The notes under the pieces were generated by a model. The model searched no databases and was not told the origin of the DNA. It was given only the letters and a program-made list of their open reading frames with translations. A program made the position numbers and the translations under genes. Positions 55,781-64,000 of a stretch of DNA of 64,000 bases are shown here, piece by piece. Position 1 is the stretch's first letter. Each line of letters begins with the position of its first letter. The stretch is from an uncultured Polaribacter sp. (GTDB lineage Bacteria > Bacteroidota > Bacteroidia > Flavobacteriales > Flavobacteriaceae): positions 124,001 through 188,000 of the forward strand of contig NZ_CANMFI010000006.1 in assembly GCF_947497125.1 (NCBI RefSeq), written 5' to 3'.

Positions 55781-58219
55781 CTATTTATTAGCAATTCTAA
55801 TTACATCAGCAAAAATACCAGAAGCCGTAACTTCTGCACCCGCACCTGCACCTTTTATAATTAAAGGGTTTGACGGATATCTATCTGTAAAAAATAATAC
55901 AATATTATCGCTGCCTTCTAAATTGTAAAAAGGATGGTCTGCAGCAATGTGTTGCAAACCAACATTTGCCTTACCATCTACAAATTCTGCAACATATTTT
56001 AAGCGGCAATCTTTGTCATTAGCTTCTTTAAATAGCTGTTGAAAATGCGTTTCGTTCTTTGTTAATGATGCGTAAAAATCGTTATTATTTGTTGTTTGCA
56101 AGCTATCTTTTGGTAAAAAAGCGTTGTTTGCAATGTCTTCTAATTCTAGTTGATAACCACTTTCACGAGCCAAAATTAAAATTTTTCTGGCAACATCTAC
56201 ACCGCTCAAATCAATTTTAGGATCTGGTTCTGTAAATCCTTCTTTTTGTGCTTGTGCTACTACATCATGAAAAGTAGCATTTGTATTAAAATTGTTAAAC
56301 ACAAAATTTAAACTTCCAGACAATACTGCTTGAATTTTATGAATTCGGTCTCCAGAATTGATTAAGTTTTTTAGCGTATCTATAATAGGTAAGCCTGCGC
56401 CTACATTGGTTTCAAACAAAAATGAAGCGTTGTATTTTCTAGAGACTTCTTTAAGTATTTTGTAATTTTTATAGTTAGACGCACAGGCAATTTTGTTACA
56501 TGTAACTACAGAAATACTATCTCTCAAATATTTTTCATATACTTCAGAGACTTGCTGATTTGCGGTATTGTCTATAAAAACACTGTTTCTATGGTTTGCT
56601 GTTTTTACCTTTTTATAAAAGTTGTCTAAACTTGTAGGTTCTCCGTTTTCTAGTGCCTCTTTCCAGTTTTTTAGGTTGATGCCATCGTTGTCAAAAACCA
56701 TTTTTCTAGAATTAGACAATCCGATAACTCTAATTTTTAATTTTAAATTTTCTTTTAAAAACTTTTTCTGTTGGTCTAATTGAGCTAAAAACTTTTCGCC
56801 AACATTACCAACACCGGTAACAAATAGGTTGAGTTGTTTTGTTTTTTCTTCAAAAAATTGCTCATGCAAGGTATTTAATGCTTTTTTAGCATCACTTTTA
56901 TCAATGACAGCAGAGATATTTTTTTCTGAAGAACCTTGTGCAATCGCTCTTACATTTACGTTGTTTTTACCCAACGCAGCAAACATTTGTCCGCTTAAAC
57001 CTTGGTAGTTTTTCATGCTTTCTCCAACAACAGCAATAATTGCCAAGTCATTTTCTACACTTACAGGTTTTATTTTTTTTCTATCAATTTCAATACTAAA
57101 AGTTTCGTTTAAAAGTTCTTGCGCTTTTGTAGCATCATTTTCATAGACACCAACACAAATAGAATGTTCAGAAGAAGCTTGTGTAATAAAAACGACGTTA
57201 ATTTTTGCAACAGAAAGTGTTTCAAACAAACGTTTCGAAAACCCAGGAATACCTATCATTCCGCCACCTTCTAAAGTAATTAAGCTAATGTCTTCTATAT
57301 GAGAGATCCCTTTTACTTCGTTACTATTTTTAGGGTTTTTACAAATTAAAGTTCCAATATTTTCTGGGTCAAAAGTATTTTGTATGCGAATCGGAATTTC
57401 TTTTCTTAATGCTGGTTGTATGGTTGGTGGGTACAATACTTTTGCACCAAAATGCGACAATTCCATCGCTTCTTCGTAAGAGATTTCAGAAATCGCATAG
57501 GCTTGTTTTACAACTCTTGGGTTGGCTGTAAACATACCGGCAACATCTGTCCATATTTGTAATTCAGAAGCGTTTATTGCAGCAGCATAAATAGCAGCAG
57601 AAAAATCTGATCCACCTCTACCAAGTGTTGTTGTTTCGCCAGCTATATTAGCAGAAATAAAACCTCCTAAAAGAGTTACTTGGTGTGTATTTTTTTTGAA
57701 AAAAGCAGCAATATTTGCATTGGTAGCTTTAAAATTTACCTCTGCATCTAAAAAATCGTTGTTTGTAATAATTAAATCGCGACTCTCTTTATGTACAGCA
57801 TCTAAAACCTCATTTGCTGCATTTGCAATGATGTAAGAAGACAGTCTTTCTCCGAAACTAGATACTTTTGCCAATGTTTTGTCAGACAATTCTTGTAACA
57901 AAAAGATGCCTTCATAAATTGAGTGAAGTCTATCAAACAAAGCCGTTGTTTTTTGTATAACTTCGGGTTTGTTTTTAACAATCAGGTCGTTAATTACCTC
58001 ATTGTGTAGTGTTTTTATGTTTGATAATATTTCTTTAGCTTCCTCTATATTTTTTAGTGAGGCATTTGCGCCAGCCAATAGATTGTTAGTTGTTTTGCCA
58101 AAAGCAGAAACTACAACTGCAATTGTATCTTTTTTAGATGCATTTGCAACAATTGCCAATACTTTTTTTATGTTTTCTGAATTTGCGACAGACGAACCGC
58201 CAAATTTTAATACTTTCAT
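55781..58219 (-). CDS. thrA: Bifunctional aspartokinase / homoserine dehydrogenase I
   Basis: An 812-residue fusion catalysing the first and third steps from aspartate to homoserine. Residues about 1-290 are the aspartokinase (KFGGSSVANSENI; TTLGRGGSDFSAA; ASFGERLSSY), about 300-460 hold ACT regulatory domains (EGGGMIGIPGFSKRLF, NVRAIAQGSSEKNISAVID), and about 465-812 the homoserine dehydrogenase (LFVTGVGNVGEKFLAQL; LFETNVGAGLPIIDTLKNL; GFTEPDPKIDLSGVDVARK). The layout is that of feedback-regulated ThrA/MetL enzymes; threonine inhibition is known for the ThrA type. A Thr-rich leader peptide lies upstream. Confidence 0.97.
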   Translation of the reverse strand: MKVLKFGGSSVANSENIKKVLAIVANASKKDTIAVVVSAFGKTTNNLLAGANASLKNIEEAKEILSNIKTLHNEVINDLIVKNKPEVIQKTTALFDRLHSIYEGIFLLQELSDKTLAKVSSFGERLSSYIIANAANEVLDAVHKESRDLIITNNDFLDAEVNFKATNANIAAFFKKNTHQVTLLGGFISANIAGETTTLGRGGSDFSAAIYAAAINASELQIWTDVAGMFTANPRVVKQAYAISEISYEEAMELSHFGAKVLYPPTIQPALRKEIPIRIQNTFDPENIGTLICKNPKNSNEVKGISHIEDISLITLEGGGMIGIPGFSKRLFETLSVAKINVVFITQASSEHSICVGVYENDATKAQELLNETFSIEIDRKKIKPVSVENDLAIIAVVGESMKNYQGLSGQMFAALGKNNVNVRAIAQGSSEKNISAVIDKSDAKKALNTLHEQFFEEKTKQLNLFVTGVGNVGEKFLAQLDQQKKFLKENLKLKIRVIGLSNSRKMVFDNDGINLKNWKEALENGEPTSLDNFYKKVKTANHRNSVFIDNTANQQVSEVYEKYLRDSISVVTCNKIACASNYKNYKILKEVSRKYNASFLFETNVGAGLPIIDTLKNLINSGDRIHKIQAVLSGSLNFVFNNFNTNATFHDVVAQAQKEGFTEPDPKIDLSGVDVARKILILARESGYQLELEDIANNAFLPKDSLQTTNNNDFYASLTKNETHFQQLFKEANDKDCRLKYVAEFVDGKANVGLQHIAADHPFYNLEGSDNIVLFFTDRYPSNPLIIKGAGAGAEVTASGIFADVIRIANK

Positions 58220-58318
58220 TTTGAGTGTATATGAGAATGAAATAATACTGTTTTATTGTTTTGTTCCGAATTGTATCGAAAAAAATAGAACCTGAGTTTG
58301 TATAATAGTAGAGAACCC

Positions 58319-58360
58319 CTAAAGGGTAATTGTTGTAGAAGTGCGTGTAATATTTCCCAT
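58319..58360 (-). CDS. Threonine-rich leader peptide upstream of thrA
   Basis: A 13-residue frame on the minus strand, MGNITRTSTTITL then TAG, ends 99 bp before the thrA ATG. It has five Thr and two Ile in thirteen residues, strikingly like the ThrL peptide that controls enterobacterial thr operons by ribosome stalling. No obvious intrinsic terminator was found between it and thrA, so the downstream mechanism is unclear. Confidence 0.6.
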   Translation of the reverse strand: MGNITRTSTTITL

Positions 58361-58424
58361 AGAAATGCCTACTATAGATATAGTTTGAGTGGTTTTAGTA
58401 TGTAGATTAGAAATATTCACAAGG

Positions 58425-58432
58425 CAAAAGTA
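58425..58432 (-). promoter_or_regulatory. -7 box of the thr operon
   Basis: On the minus strand TACTTTTG is a perfect match to the Bacteroidota -7 consensus TAnnTTTG. It would place transcription start near 58418, about 60 nt before the leader peptide start. No good -33 element was recognised. Confidence 0.5.
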
Positions 58433-58536
58433 GCAGTAATATTTAATTTCAGCTTATAAATTGAATAATATTTTCGAATTTAGGTCGATTTATATCAATT
58501 TCATAAAATTAACTTATTTAAATTTCGTAATTAATT

Positions 58537-60099
58537 TTATTTCCCTAGAAGCATTGTTTTTTCTTTAATAATGGCTGCAATAGGTTTGTTTTTAATTTTG
58601 CTTTCTAACCAAGACAAGATATCTAAATACAAGAAAGCCCTCTTTTCATAAGGGTGATTTTCAAAAACCTCTAATTTTGCATGTATTTTTTTAAATTCGC
58701 CTTTTATTTCATGCGGAAAAACATCACTTAAATCTCTAATAGATTCTAAGAATACCTTTTGTACTTCTTGTAAATTTTCCATCTTTAAAAGAAATTTATA
58801 GGTGTCTATAAATTGTCTTTCTAGATCGTAATCTAAGCCACATTCATAGTGTGCAATAAGATTTAATATTCTTGCAAAGCATTGTAAATCTTCTGCAGCA
58901 CTTAAGTTTTTAGATTTAATTATTCTTTGCAAGTAAGAGATACATTCTCTGTTTTTACCCATTCCAAAATACAAACAAGCAATTTTGTAATACAACATTA
59001 CCACATGGTGACTGTCTAACCTGTTTTTGTACTTTTCTAATTTTGTATTTATCGTTTCTACTAAATATTCCCCTTCAGAAAAAGTGCCTTCTAAAAAGTG
59101 TAAATGTAATTTATTGGCATACAGGTATTGAAAAATTAACAACTCTGTATTGGTGTTTAAAGGTATTTTTTTAGTTTGAATTGCTTCTTCAAACGCGGTC
59201 AATTCTTCTTTAAAGGTAGATACTTTTTTCACTAAAAAAGAAGCCTCCAAAAGATAGTTGATTCCTTTTAAGAAAAAAACAGGATGTAAAATTATTAGTT
59301 TTTGATCTTCTTTAAATAAGTCTACCCATTTTGTTGCGTATTTATAGCTTTGCAAAAAGTCTTGCGTTAAAAAGCTATACCATAAATGTGCTTTGTACAA
59401 CCATAATCGCTCTCTAAAACCTAACTCTTTGTACTTGTACTTTGGCAGTCTATCTTCAAAATAAGTATTTATAAATTGAAGCTCCTCTTCATTTTTTATG
59501 TAGCCGTTTTGTAATAAATGGCTATAGAGTTGTAAAGACAAATTAGACAATTTACTTGCAATAACATTTTGCTGACTTAGTTCTTTTGCTTGTACCGAAA
59601 GCTGATTTGCCCTGTTGCTTAAACTTCTAGTAATATATTGTGTTTCTATTACTTTTTCTAGCTCTACAATTTCATAGGCAATGTTTTTTTCTTCATTGTC
59701 TAGCGCCATGTTTTTAGCTTTTTCTAAAAGCTTTAAACTTTGTTTGTACAAGCCTTTCTGATATAAAACCGTTGCAAAATCTAACTGCTCTCTAATCTGA
59801 ATACGTACGTTTTTGTGTGCAGGATTCAGTCGTAAACTAATTAATATTTGTTTGTAAAGGTGTGCTTTTAAATTAGAAAGTTGTTGTTTAGAAACAATAC
59901 CACTTCCAATAATTACTTTTTCATCATAGATTTTTAGTTTCTCTAAAAACTTAAATAAAGAGAAAAATTTAGCATCAATATTACCGCCCAAACGACCAAC
60001 ATAAAGGTTGAATTGCCTTTTTTCAGATTTTGTTAAAGATTTAATTAAAACAAAAAGAGCGTCATTTTGTTGATTGGCTGATGTAATAACTTTACTCAT
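58537..60099 (-). CDS. Uncharacterised TPR-like helical protein
   Basis: A 520-residue protein without signal peptide or membrane segments. It is predicted all-helical; repeated hydrophobic/Tyr-Leu patterns such as LYQKGLYKQSLKLLEKAKNMA (seen as a TPR-like pair), KIACLYFGMGKNRECISYL and LRLNPAHKN suggest tetratricopeptide-like repeats. The N-terminal region LFVLIKSLTKSEKRQFNLYV is a recognisable start of proteins common in Bacteroidota but of unknown function. It is divergent from leuA and follows the thr operon leader region. No catalytic motif seen. Confidence 0.75.
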   Translation of the reverse strand: MSKVITSANQQNDALFVLIKSLTKSEKRQFNLYVGRLGGNIDAKFFSLFKFLEKLKIYDEKVIIGSGIVSKQQLSNLKAHLYKQILISLRLNPAHKNVRIQIREQLDFATVLYQKGLYKQSLKLLEKAKNMALDNEEKNIAYEIVELEKVIETQYITRSLSNRANQLSVQAKELSQQNVIASKLSNLSLQLYSHLLQNGYIKNEEELQFINTYFEDRLPKYKYKELGFRERLWLYKAHLWYSFLTQDFLQSYKYATKWVDLFKEDQKLIILHPVFFLKGINYLLEASFLVKKVSTFKEELTAFEEAIQTKKIPLNTNTELLIFQYLYANKLHLHFLEGTFSEGEYLVETINTKLEKYKNRLDSHHVVMLYYKIACLYFGMGKNRECISYLQRIIKSKNLSAAEDLQCFARILNLIAHYECGLDYDLERQFIDTYKFLLKMENLQEVQKVFLESIRDLSDVFPHEIKGEFKKIHAKLEVFENHPYEKRAFLYLDILSWLESKIKNKPIAAIIKEKTMLLGK

Positions 60100-60181
60100 A
60101 AATAACTGATTTTAAAACTATTATGTTTTTGCTAATGCTATTAGAAATCGTACAGAGTGGTAAAAGTAAGTATTTATTTTA

Positions 60182-60204
60182 ATCTCAAAATATAAATTTG
60201 AGAT
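60182..60204 (+). promoter_or_regulatory. leuA promoter with operator-like palindrome
   Basis: Perfect palindrome ATCTCAAA-N7-TTTGAGAT (60182-60204). Its right half contains a perfect -7 box TAAATTTG (60193-60200), 27 bp before the leuA start. A repressor bound here would block transcription. A Leu-rich open frame at 60123-60182 lies upstream of this promoter and is probably not a leader peptide for it. Confidence 0.55.
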
Positions 60205-60227
60205 AAATTAAGATAATATTCAACCAA

Positions 60228-61406
60228 ATGATGCAAGACAATCAAGTACAAATTTTTGACACTACTTTAAGAGATGGAGAGCAGGTTCCCGGCTGTAAAT
60301 TAGATACTACTCAGAAGTTAATTATTGCAGAAAGGTTAGATTTATTAGGGGTTAATGTTATAGAAGCAGGTTTTCCAGTTTCTAGCCCAGGAGATTTTTT
60401 GTCTGTAACAGAAATATCTAAAATAGTTAAAAATGCAACCGTTTGTGGTTTAACAAGAGCGGTAGAAAACGATATAAAAGTAGCTGCAGAAGCTTTAAAA
60501 TATGCTAAGTTACCTAGAATTCATACAGGTATTGGTACAAGTGATTCACACATACAATTCAAATTTAACTCTACCAGAGATAAGGTAATTGAAAGAGCTG
60601 TAAAGGCTGTTTCTTATGCAAAGTCTTTTGTAGAAGATGTAGAGTTTTATGCAGAAGATGCTGGTAGAACAGACAATGCCTATTTAGCAAAAGTTTGTGA
60701 AGCCGTTATAAAAGCTGGTGCAACTGTTCTTAATATCCCCGATACAACGGGGTATTGTTTGCCAGAAGAGTATGGTGCAAAAATTAAATATTTGAGAGAG
60801 AACGTAAAAGGCATCGAAAATGTAACCTTGTCTTGTCATTGTCATAACGATTTAGGTCTGGCAACAGCAAACTCAATTGCTGGGGTTGTCAATGGTGCGC
60901 GTCAAATAGAATGTACTATAAATGGTATTGGAGAACGTGCTGGTAATACTGCTTTAGAAGAAGTGGTTATGGTGTTAAAGCAACATCCGTATTTAAATTT
61001 AGAGACAAGCATCAATACTAAATTGTTATACGATACTAGTATTTTAGTAAGAGAAAGTATGGGCATGCCTGTACAGCCAAACAAAGCTATTGTTGGGGCA
61101 AATGCCTTTGCACATAGTTCTGGTATTCATCAAGATGGTGTTATCAAAAACAGAGAAACATACGAAATTATGGATCCTGAAGACGTTGGTGTTACAGAAA
61201 GTGCAATTGTTTTAACTGCAAGAAGTGGTAGAGCAGCCTTGGCTTACAGAGCTAAAAAAGTTGGTTACGAGTTAACCAAGGTGCAATTAGATTTGGCATA
61301 TACTGCTTTTTTAACAATGGCAGATACGCAAAAAGAAGTCTTAGATAAAGACATTCATGTTCTTATGAAAGAGGTAAATAAAACCTCTAAAATAGCAATG
61401 GCTTAA
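60228..61406 (+). CDS. leuA: 2-isopropylmalate synthase, short form
   Basis: A 392-residue HMGL-like TIM-barrel enzyme condensing acetyl-CoA with 2-oxoisovalerate. [13 protein letters not shown] is the active-site motif and [15 protein letters not shown] the metal-binding HxH motif; [14 protein letters not shown] follows. It lacks the C-terminal LeuA allosteric domain of about 130 residues found in 510-520-residue enzymes, so classical leucine feedback inhibition is not expected. Citramalate or homocitrate synthase are alternatives, but leuB follows directly. Confidence 0.88.
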   Translation: MMQDNQVQIFDTTLRDGEQVPGCKLDTTQKLIIAERLDLLGVNVIEAGFPVSSPGDFLSVTEISKIVKNATVCGLTRAVENDIKVAAEALKYAKLPRIHTGIGTSDSHIQFKFNSTRDKVIERAVKAVSYAKSFVEDVEFYAEDAGRTDNAYLAKVCEAVIKAGATVLNIPDTTGYCLPEEYGAKIKYLRENVKGIENVTLSCHCHNDLGLATANSIAGVVNGARQIECTINGIGERAGNTALEEVVMVLKQHPYLNLETSINTKLLYDTSILVRESMGMPVQPNKAIVGANAFAHSSGIHQDGVIKNRETYEIMDPEDVGVTESAIVLTARSGRAALAYRAKKVGYELTKVQLDLAYTAFLTMADTQKEVLDKDIHVLMKEVNKTSKIAMA

Positions 61407-61508
61407 AAAAATAATAGTACTTTGTCTTCAATGGTAGTTAATTGTCTTTAAATTTTATTTAAAACATTTAGCTACCTTTGATAACAGATACAAACTCAAA
61501 TAGCAGTA

Positions 61509-62630
61509 ATGAAATACACAATAGCAGTAATTCCAGGTGATGGTATTGGGCCAGAGGTAACTACTCAAGCAAAAAAAGCGTTAGATGCAGTTGCAGAGGT
61601 GTATGATCATATTTTTCTGTACAAAGAAGCTTTAATGGGTGCATGTGCCATAGACAAAACAGGCAATCCGTTACCAAAAGAAACCATAGATGTTTGTAAA
61701 AGTGCCGATGCTATTTTGTTCGGTGCTATTGGCGAACTAAAATATGACAACGATCCATCTTTAAAAGTAAGACCAGAGCAAGGTTTGTTAAGGTTAAGAA
61801 AAGAATTAGGTTTGTTCTGTAATATAAGGCCAATAAAGGCATATGCAAAACTTTTAAAAAATTCGCCTTTAAAAAAAGAAATTATTTCTGGTACCAATAT
61901 CGCTATTTATAGAGAGTTAAGTGGTGGTATTTATTTCGGTGAAAAAGAAACAAGTAAAGACGGATTATCTTCTTTTGATGTCTGTTCTTACACGGTAGAA
62001 GAAATTACAAGAATAACACATCTAGCTTTTAAAGCTGCTCAGAATAGAAACAAAAAAGTAACGCTCATAGATAAAGCAAATGTTTTAGAAACTTCTCGTT
62101 TATGGAGAAAAACTGTTGCAGAAATTGCAAAACAATATAAAGATGTAGCTGTAGATTTTATGTTTGTAGACAACGCTGCAATGCAGATAGTATTAAATCC
62201 GAAGCAATTTGATGTAGTACTTACAGAAAACCTTTTTGGAGATATTATTTCTGATGTAGCTTGCGTAATTGGTGGTTCTATAGGTATTTTGGCTTCCAGT
62301 TCTGTAGGTACAGAAAATGCTCTTTTCGAGCCTATTCATGGTTCTTACTCACAAGCAAAAGGTAAAGATATTGCCAATCCAATTGCGTCTATATTATCTG
62401 CGGCCATGCTTTTAGAGCATTTAGGGTTGCATGATGAGGCAGACGCCATACAACGCGCTGTAGAAAAATCTTTAGATTTGGGTATTACTACACAAGATTT
62501 AAAAGGAAAAAATCAATATGCTGCTTCAACAGCTAAAGTTGGCGATTTTATTGCCGATTATATTACAAATCAAGAAGATAGCAATATGAATTTTAAGAAC
62601 ATTCATATGGGGCAAAGTACCATTATTTAA
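61509..62630 (+). CDS. leuB: 3-isopropylmalate dehydrogenase
   Basis: A 373-residue NAD-dependent decarboxylating dehydrogenase. IAVIPGDGIGPEVT is the N-terminal motif; RPEQGLLRLRKELGLFCNIRP is the substrate-binding segment (seen as two parts), VTLIDKANVLETSRLWR and FDVVLTENLFGDIISDVA carry the catalytic Lys and Asp residues, and EPIHGSYSQAKGKDIANP the C-terminal NAD site. It sits 103 bp after leuA; leuC and leuD are not in the window. Confidence 0.96.
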   Translation: MKYTIAVIPGDGIGPEVTTQAKKALDAVAEVYDHIFLYKEALMGACAIDKTGNPLPKETIDVCKSADAILFGAIGELKYDNDPSLKVRPEQGLLRLRKELGLFCNIRPIKAYAKLLKNSPLKKEIISGTNIAIYRELSGGIYFGEKETSKDGLSSFDVCSYTVEEITRITHLAFKAAQNRNKKVTLIDKANVLETSRLWRKTVAEIAKQYKDVAVDFMFVDNAAMQIVLNPKQFDVVLTENLFGDIISDVACVIGGSIGILASSSVGTENALFEPIHGSYSQAKGKDIANPIASILSAAMLLEHLGLHDEADAIQRAVEKSLDLGITTQDLKGKNQYAASTAKVGDFIADYITNQEDSNMNFKNIHMGQSTII

Positions 62631-62886
62631 GTTTTTTTTGAAGCTATTTCCAGCTTTTCACTATATCTTTTTATGCATATTTATATTAATACCTGGCTTT
62701 TTTATAAAAGTAATTTTATTATTAAAGCAGAATTATGCAGACTAGTTTAGCATAAAAAGGATGCCGTTTCAATCTGGGCTAAACTTGTTTGTCAGCTATT
62801 CGCTTTTAAAAAAGTTTCAATTCCTACTTAAAAAAGTTGAATTTAATTCTTTTGATAAATTAAAAATCACAATATTTGACATCCAA
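62631..62886. other. Intergenic region before the ilv leader
   Basis: About 255 bp without a gene. It contains an 8-bp inverted pair AGTTTAGC (62744-62751) and GCTAAACT (62778-62785). A possible -7 box TTCTTTTG (62847-62854) lies about 33 bp before the leader ATG. A longer frame beginning at 62761 reaches the leader in the same frame, but its composition is not convincing. Confidence 0.35.
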
Positions 62887-62949
62887 ATGAAAAAACAAAT
62901 ATTAAATATTATTTCTATTATTATTGTCAACGTAATTATTACGACATGA
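62887..62949 (+). CDS. Isoleucine/valine-rich leader peptide upstream of ilvD
   Basis: A 20-residue peptide MKKQILNIISIIIVNVIITT: nine Ile/Leu-type plus two Val in twenty residues (eight Ile, one Leu). It ends 34 nt before a perfect intrinsic terminator and 229 nt before ilvD. This is the arrangement of ribosome-mediated attenuation of branched-chain amino acid operons as known from ilvGMEDA leaders. Confidence 0.8.
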   Translation: MKKQILNIISIIIVNVIITT

Positions 62950-62952
62950 TAA

Positions 62953-63011
62953 GGAAGTGCTATTTATATTTTTTATAAACGATCCTTCCATTAATTTGGA
63001 AGGTTTTTTTT
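62953..63011 (+). promoter_or_regulatory. ilv attenuator: terminator with alternative antiterminator
   Basis: Terminator: CCTTCCA (62984-62990) with TGGAAGG (62997-63003), 6-nt loop, then eight T. Antiterminator: GGAAG (62953-62957) can instead pair with CTTCC (62985-62989), enclosing an inner hairpin TTTATA/TATAAA (62963-62968, 62974-62979). Stalling on the Ile/Val codons just upstream would favour the antiterminator. This gives low ilv expression when Ile/Val/Leu are plentiful. Confidence 0.78.
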
Positions 63012-63178
63012 GAATTTATTTCAATGATTGAGTATCATATTAAAAATAGATTAAAATACTTTAAATCAGTATTTTAAGTTATTTTTTTAACACCTGAATT
63101 TAAAGAATGTTATTAAAGAATATGCAACAAAAAGACAGAAATGCAATAATTTAGACAACAAATACAACAATTTAGTAA

Positions 63179-64000
63179 ATGGAATTAAATAAGCATAGCA
63201 AAAGATTAACACAAGACGAATCTCAACCAGCATCACAAGCAATGTTGTATGCGGTAGGTTTAACCGATGAAGATATGAGCAAAGCCCAAGTTGGTATTGC
63301 TAGTACAGGTTATGATGGCAATCCTTGTAACATGCATTTAAACAGGCTAAAAGAGGAAGTAAAAGTAGAATGCAATATTGCAGGTATGGTGGGCTTAGGT
63401 TTTAATACAATTGGGGTTTCTGATGGTATTTCTATGGGAACTTCAGGTATGAATTACTCTTTAGTATCTAGAGATATTATTGCCGATTCTATTGAAACGG
63501 TAATGAATGCACAAAGTTATGACGCTGTTGTGGCCATTGTTGGTTGCGATAAAAACATGCCAGGTTCTATTATTGCTATGTTGCGTTTAAACAGACCTGC
63601 AATTATGATGTATGGTGGTTCTATTGCTTCAGGTAAGTACAAAGGAAAAAAACTAAATATCGTTTCTGCTTTTGAAGCCTTGGGTCAAAAAGTAGCAGGT
63701 GAAATCGATGAAACTGAATACAAAGAAATTATAAAAAGAGCCATTCCGGGTGCAGGTGCTTGTGGTGGTATGTATACTGCAAATACCATGGCTTCTGCTA
63801 TAGAATGTATGGGTTTTGCATTGCCATACAACTCTTCTATTCCTGCAGAAAATCCGAATAAATTATCGGAAGCAGAAAGAACAGCAAGAGCAATTAAAAA
63901 TCTGTTAGAGTTAGATTTAAAACCATTAGACATCATTACTAAAAAATCGTTAGAAAATGCGGTTGCTTTGGTAAATGCTTTGGGAGGTTCTACAAATGCA
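63179..64000 (+). CDS. ilvD: Dihydroxy-acid dehydratase, N-terminal part (runs off the window)
   Basis: The first 274 codons from ATG at 63179 are open to the window end. [17 protein letters not shown] is the N-terminal motif (with the first cluster Cys), [21 protein letters not shown] and [17 protein letters not shown] the IlvD signature with the second Cys, and [17 protein letters not shown] the third. It makes the 2-oxo acid precursors of valine and isoleucine with an iron-sulfur cluster. Expression is expected to be controlled by the leader and attenuator upstream. Confidence 0.97.
   Translation, partial: MELNKHSKRLTQDESQPASQAMLYAVGLTDEDMSKAQVGIASTGYDGNPCNMHLNRLKEEVKVECNIAGMVGLGFNTIGVSDGISMGTSGMNYSLVSRDIIADSIETVMNAQSYDAVVAIVGCDKNMPGSIIAMLRLNRPAIMMYGGSIASGKYKGKKLNIVSAFEALGQKVAGEIDETEYKEIIKRAIPGAGACGGMYTANTMASAIECMGFALPYNSSIPAENPNKLSEAERTARAIKNLLELDLKPLDIITKKSLENAVALVNALGGSTNA

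Noticed and set aside
60123..60182. Leu-rich 19-codon frame before leuA as a leader peptide
   Set aside because: It lies upstream of the likely -7 box at 60193, so it would not be on the leuA transcript, and no terminator follows.
62761..62949. Longer 62-residue form of the ilv leader
   Set aside because: The inner ATG at 62887 gives the Ile/Val-rich peptide directly before the attenuator; the longer N-terminal part has no such bias and no clear promoter.
1..64000. CRISPR arrays, tRNA/rRNA genes, insertion sequences, phage genes
   Set aside because: No regular repeat-spacer array, transposase, integrase or recognisable RNA gene was seen on either strand.

Overview
The window is AT-rich DNA from a marine member of the Bacteroidota, most likely a Flavobacteriaceae species related to known ulvan (green-algal polysaccharide) degraders. 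The signs are type IX secretion (T9SS) C-terminal sorting domains, many SPII lipoproteins, TAnnTTTG-type -7 boxes, and dense formylglycine sulfatases beside rhamnosidases and lyases. The species cannot be fixed from the sequence.

Layout. (1) 22-5641, minus strand: a D-xylose operon transcribed as GntR-type regulator, xylulokinase, xylose isomerase and vSGLT-like sodium/sugar symporter. (2) 6420-43946, plus strand: a carbohydrate-degradation locus with two GH2 enzymes (the first broken by an in-frame TGA), a T9SS-secreted beta-trefoil-like protein, L-rhamnose mutarotase, two BNR_4-fold putative ulvan lyases, an FN3 lipoprotein, GH78 and GH106 rhamnosidases, an alginate-lyase-fold protein, a GH39-like enzyme, a heparinase II/III-like (PL40-like) protein, six formylglycine sulfatases, a phosphodiesterase-like lipoprotein, a lactonase-type propeller and an unrecognised CBM plus nucleoside-hydrolase-like protein. 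(3) 43943-52976: a second GntR regulator divergent from an L-rhamnose operon (aldolase/lactaldehyde dehydrogenase fusion, rhamnose isomerase, rhamnulokinase-like kinase, L-lactate dehydrogenase-like flavoprotein), then an NCS1 transporter with a 56-residue membrane protein. (4) 53416-64000: ordinary amino-acid biosynthesis, thrABC (minus strand), a TPR-like protein, leuA, leuB and the start of ilvD.

How it fits together. Ulvan is built from rhamnose-3-sulfate, glucuronic or iduronic acid, and xylose. The locus supplies lyases and sulfatases to cut and desulfate, rhamnosidases and other hydrolases to release sugars, and complete routes for xylose and rhamnose. Uronate catabolism, GH105/GH88 and a SusC/SusD pair are not in the window.

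The main unexpected observation is a shared promoter architecture. Nine transcription units of regions 1-3, on both strands, are preceded by a 17-bp direct repeat close to CAGGATA-N3-CAGGATA. Its end lies 20 bp before a -7 box, where a -33 element would be. This looks like the binding site of one activator controlling depolymerisation, rhamnose use and xylose use together. The two GntR genes carry separate palindromes. In the biosynthetic part there are two leader peptides: an Ile/Val-rich one with a terminator/antiterminator before ilvD, and a Thr-rich one before thrA.
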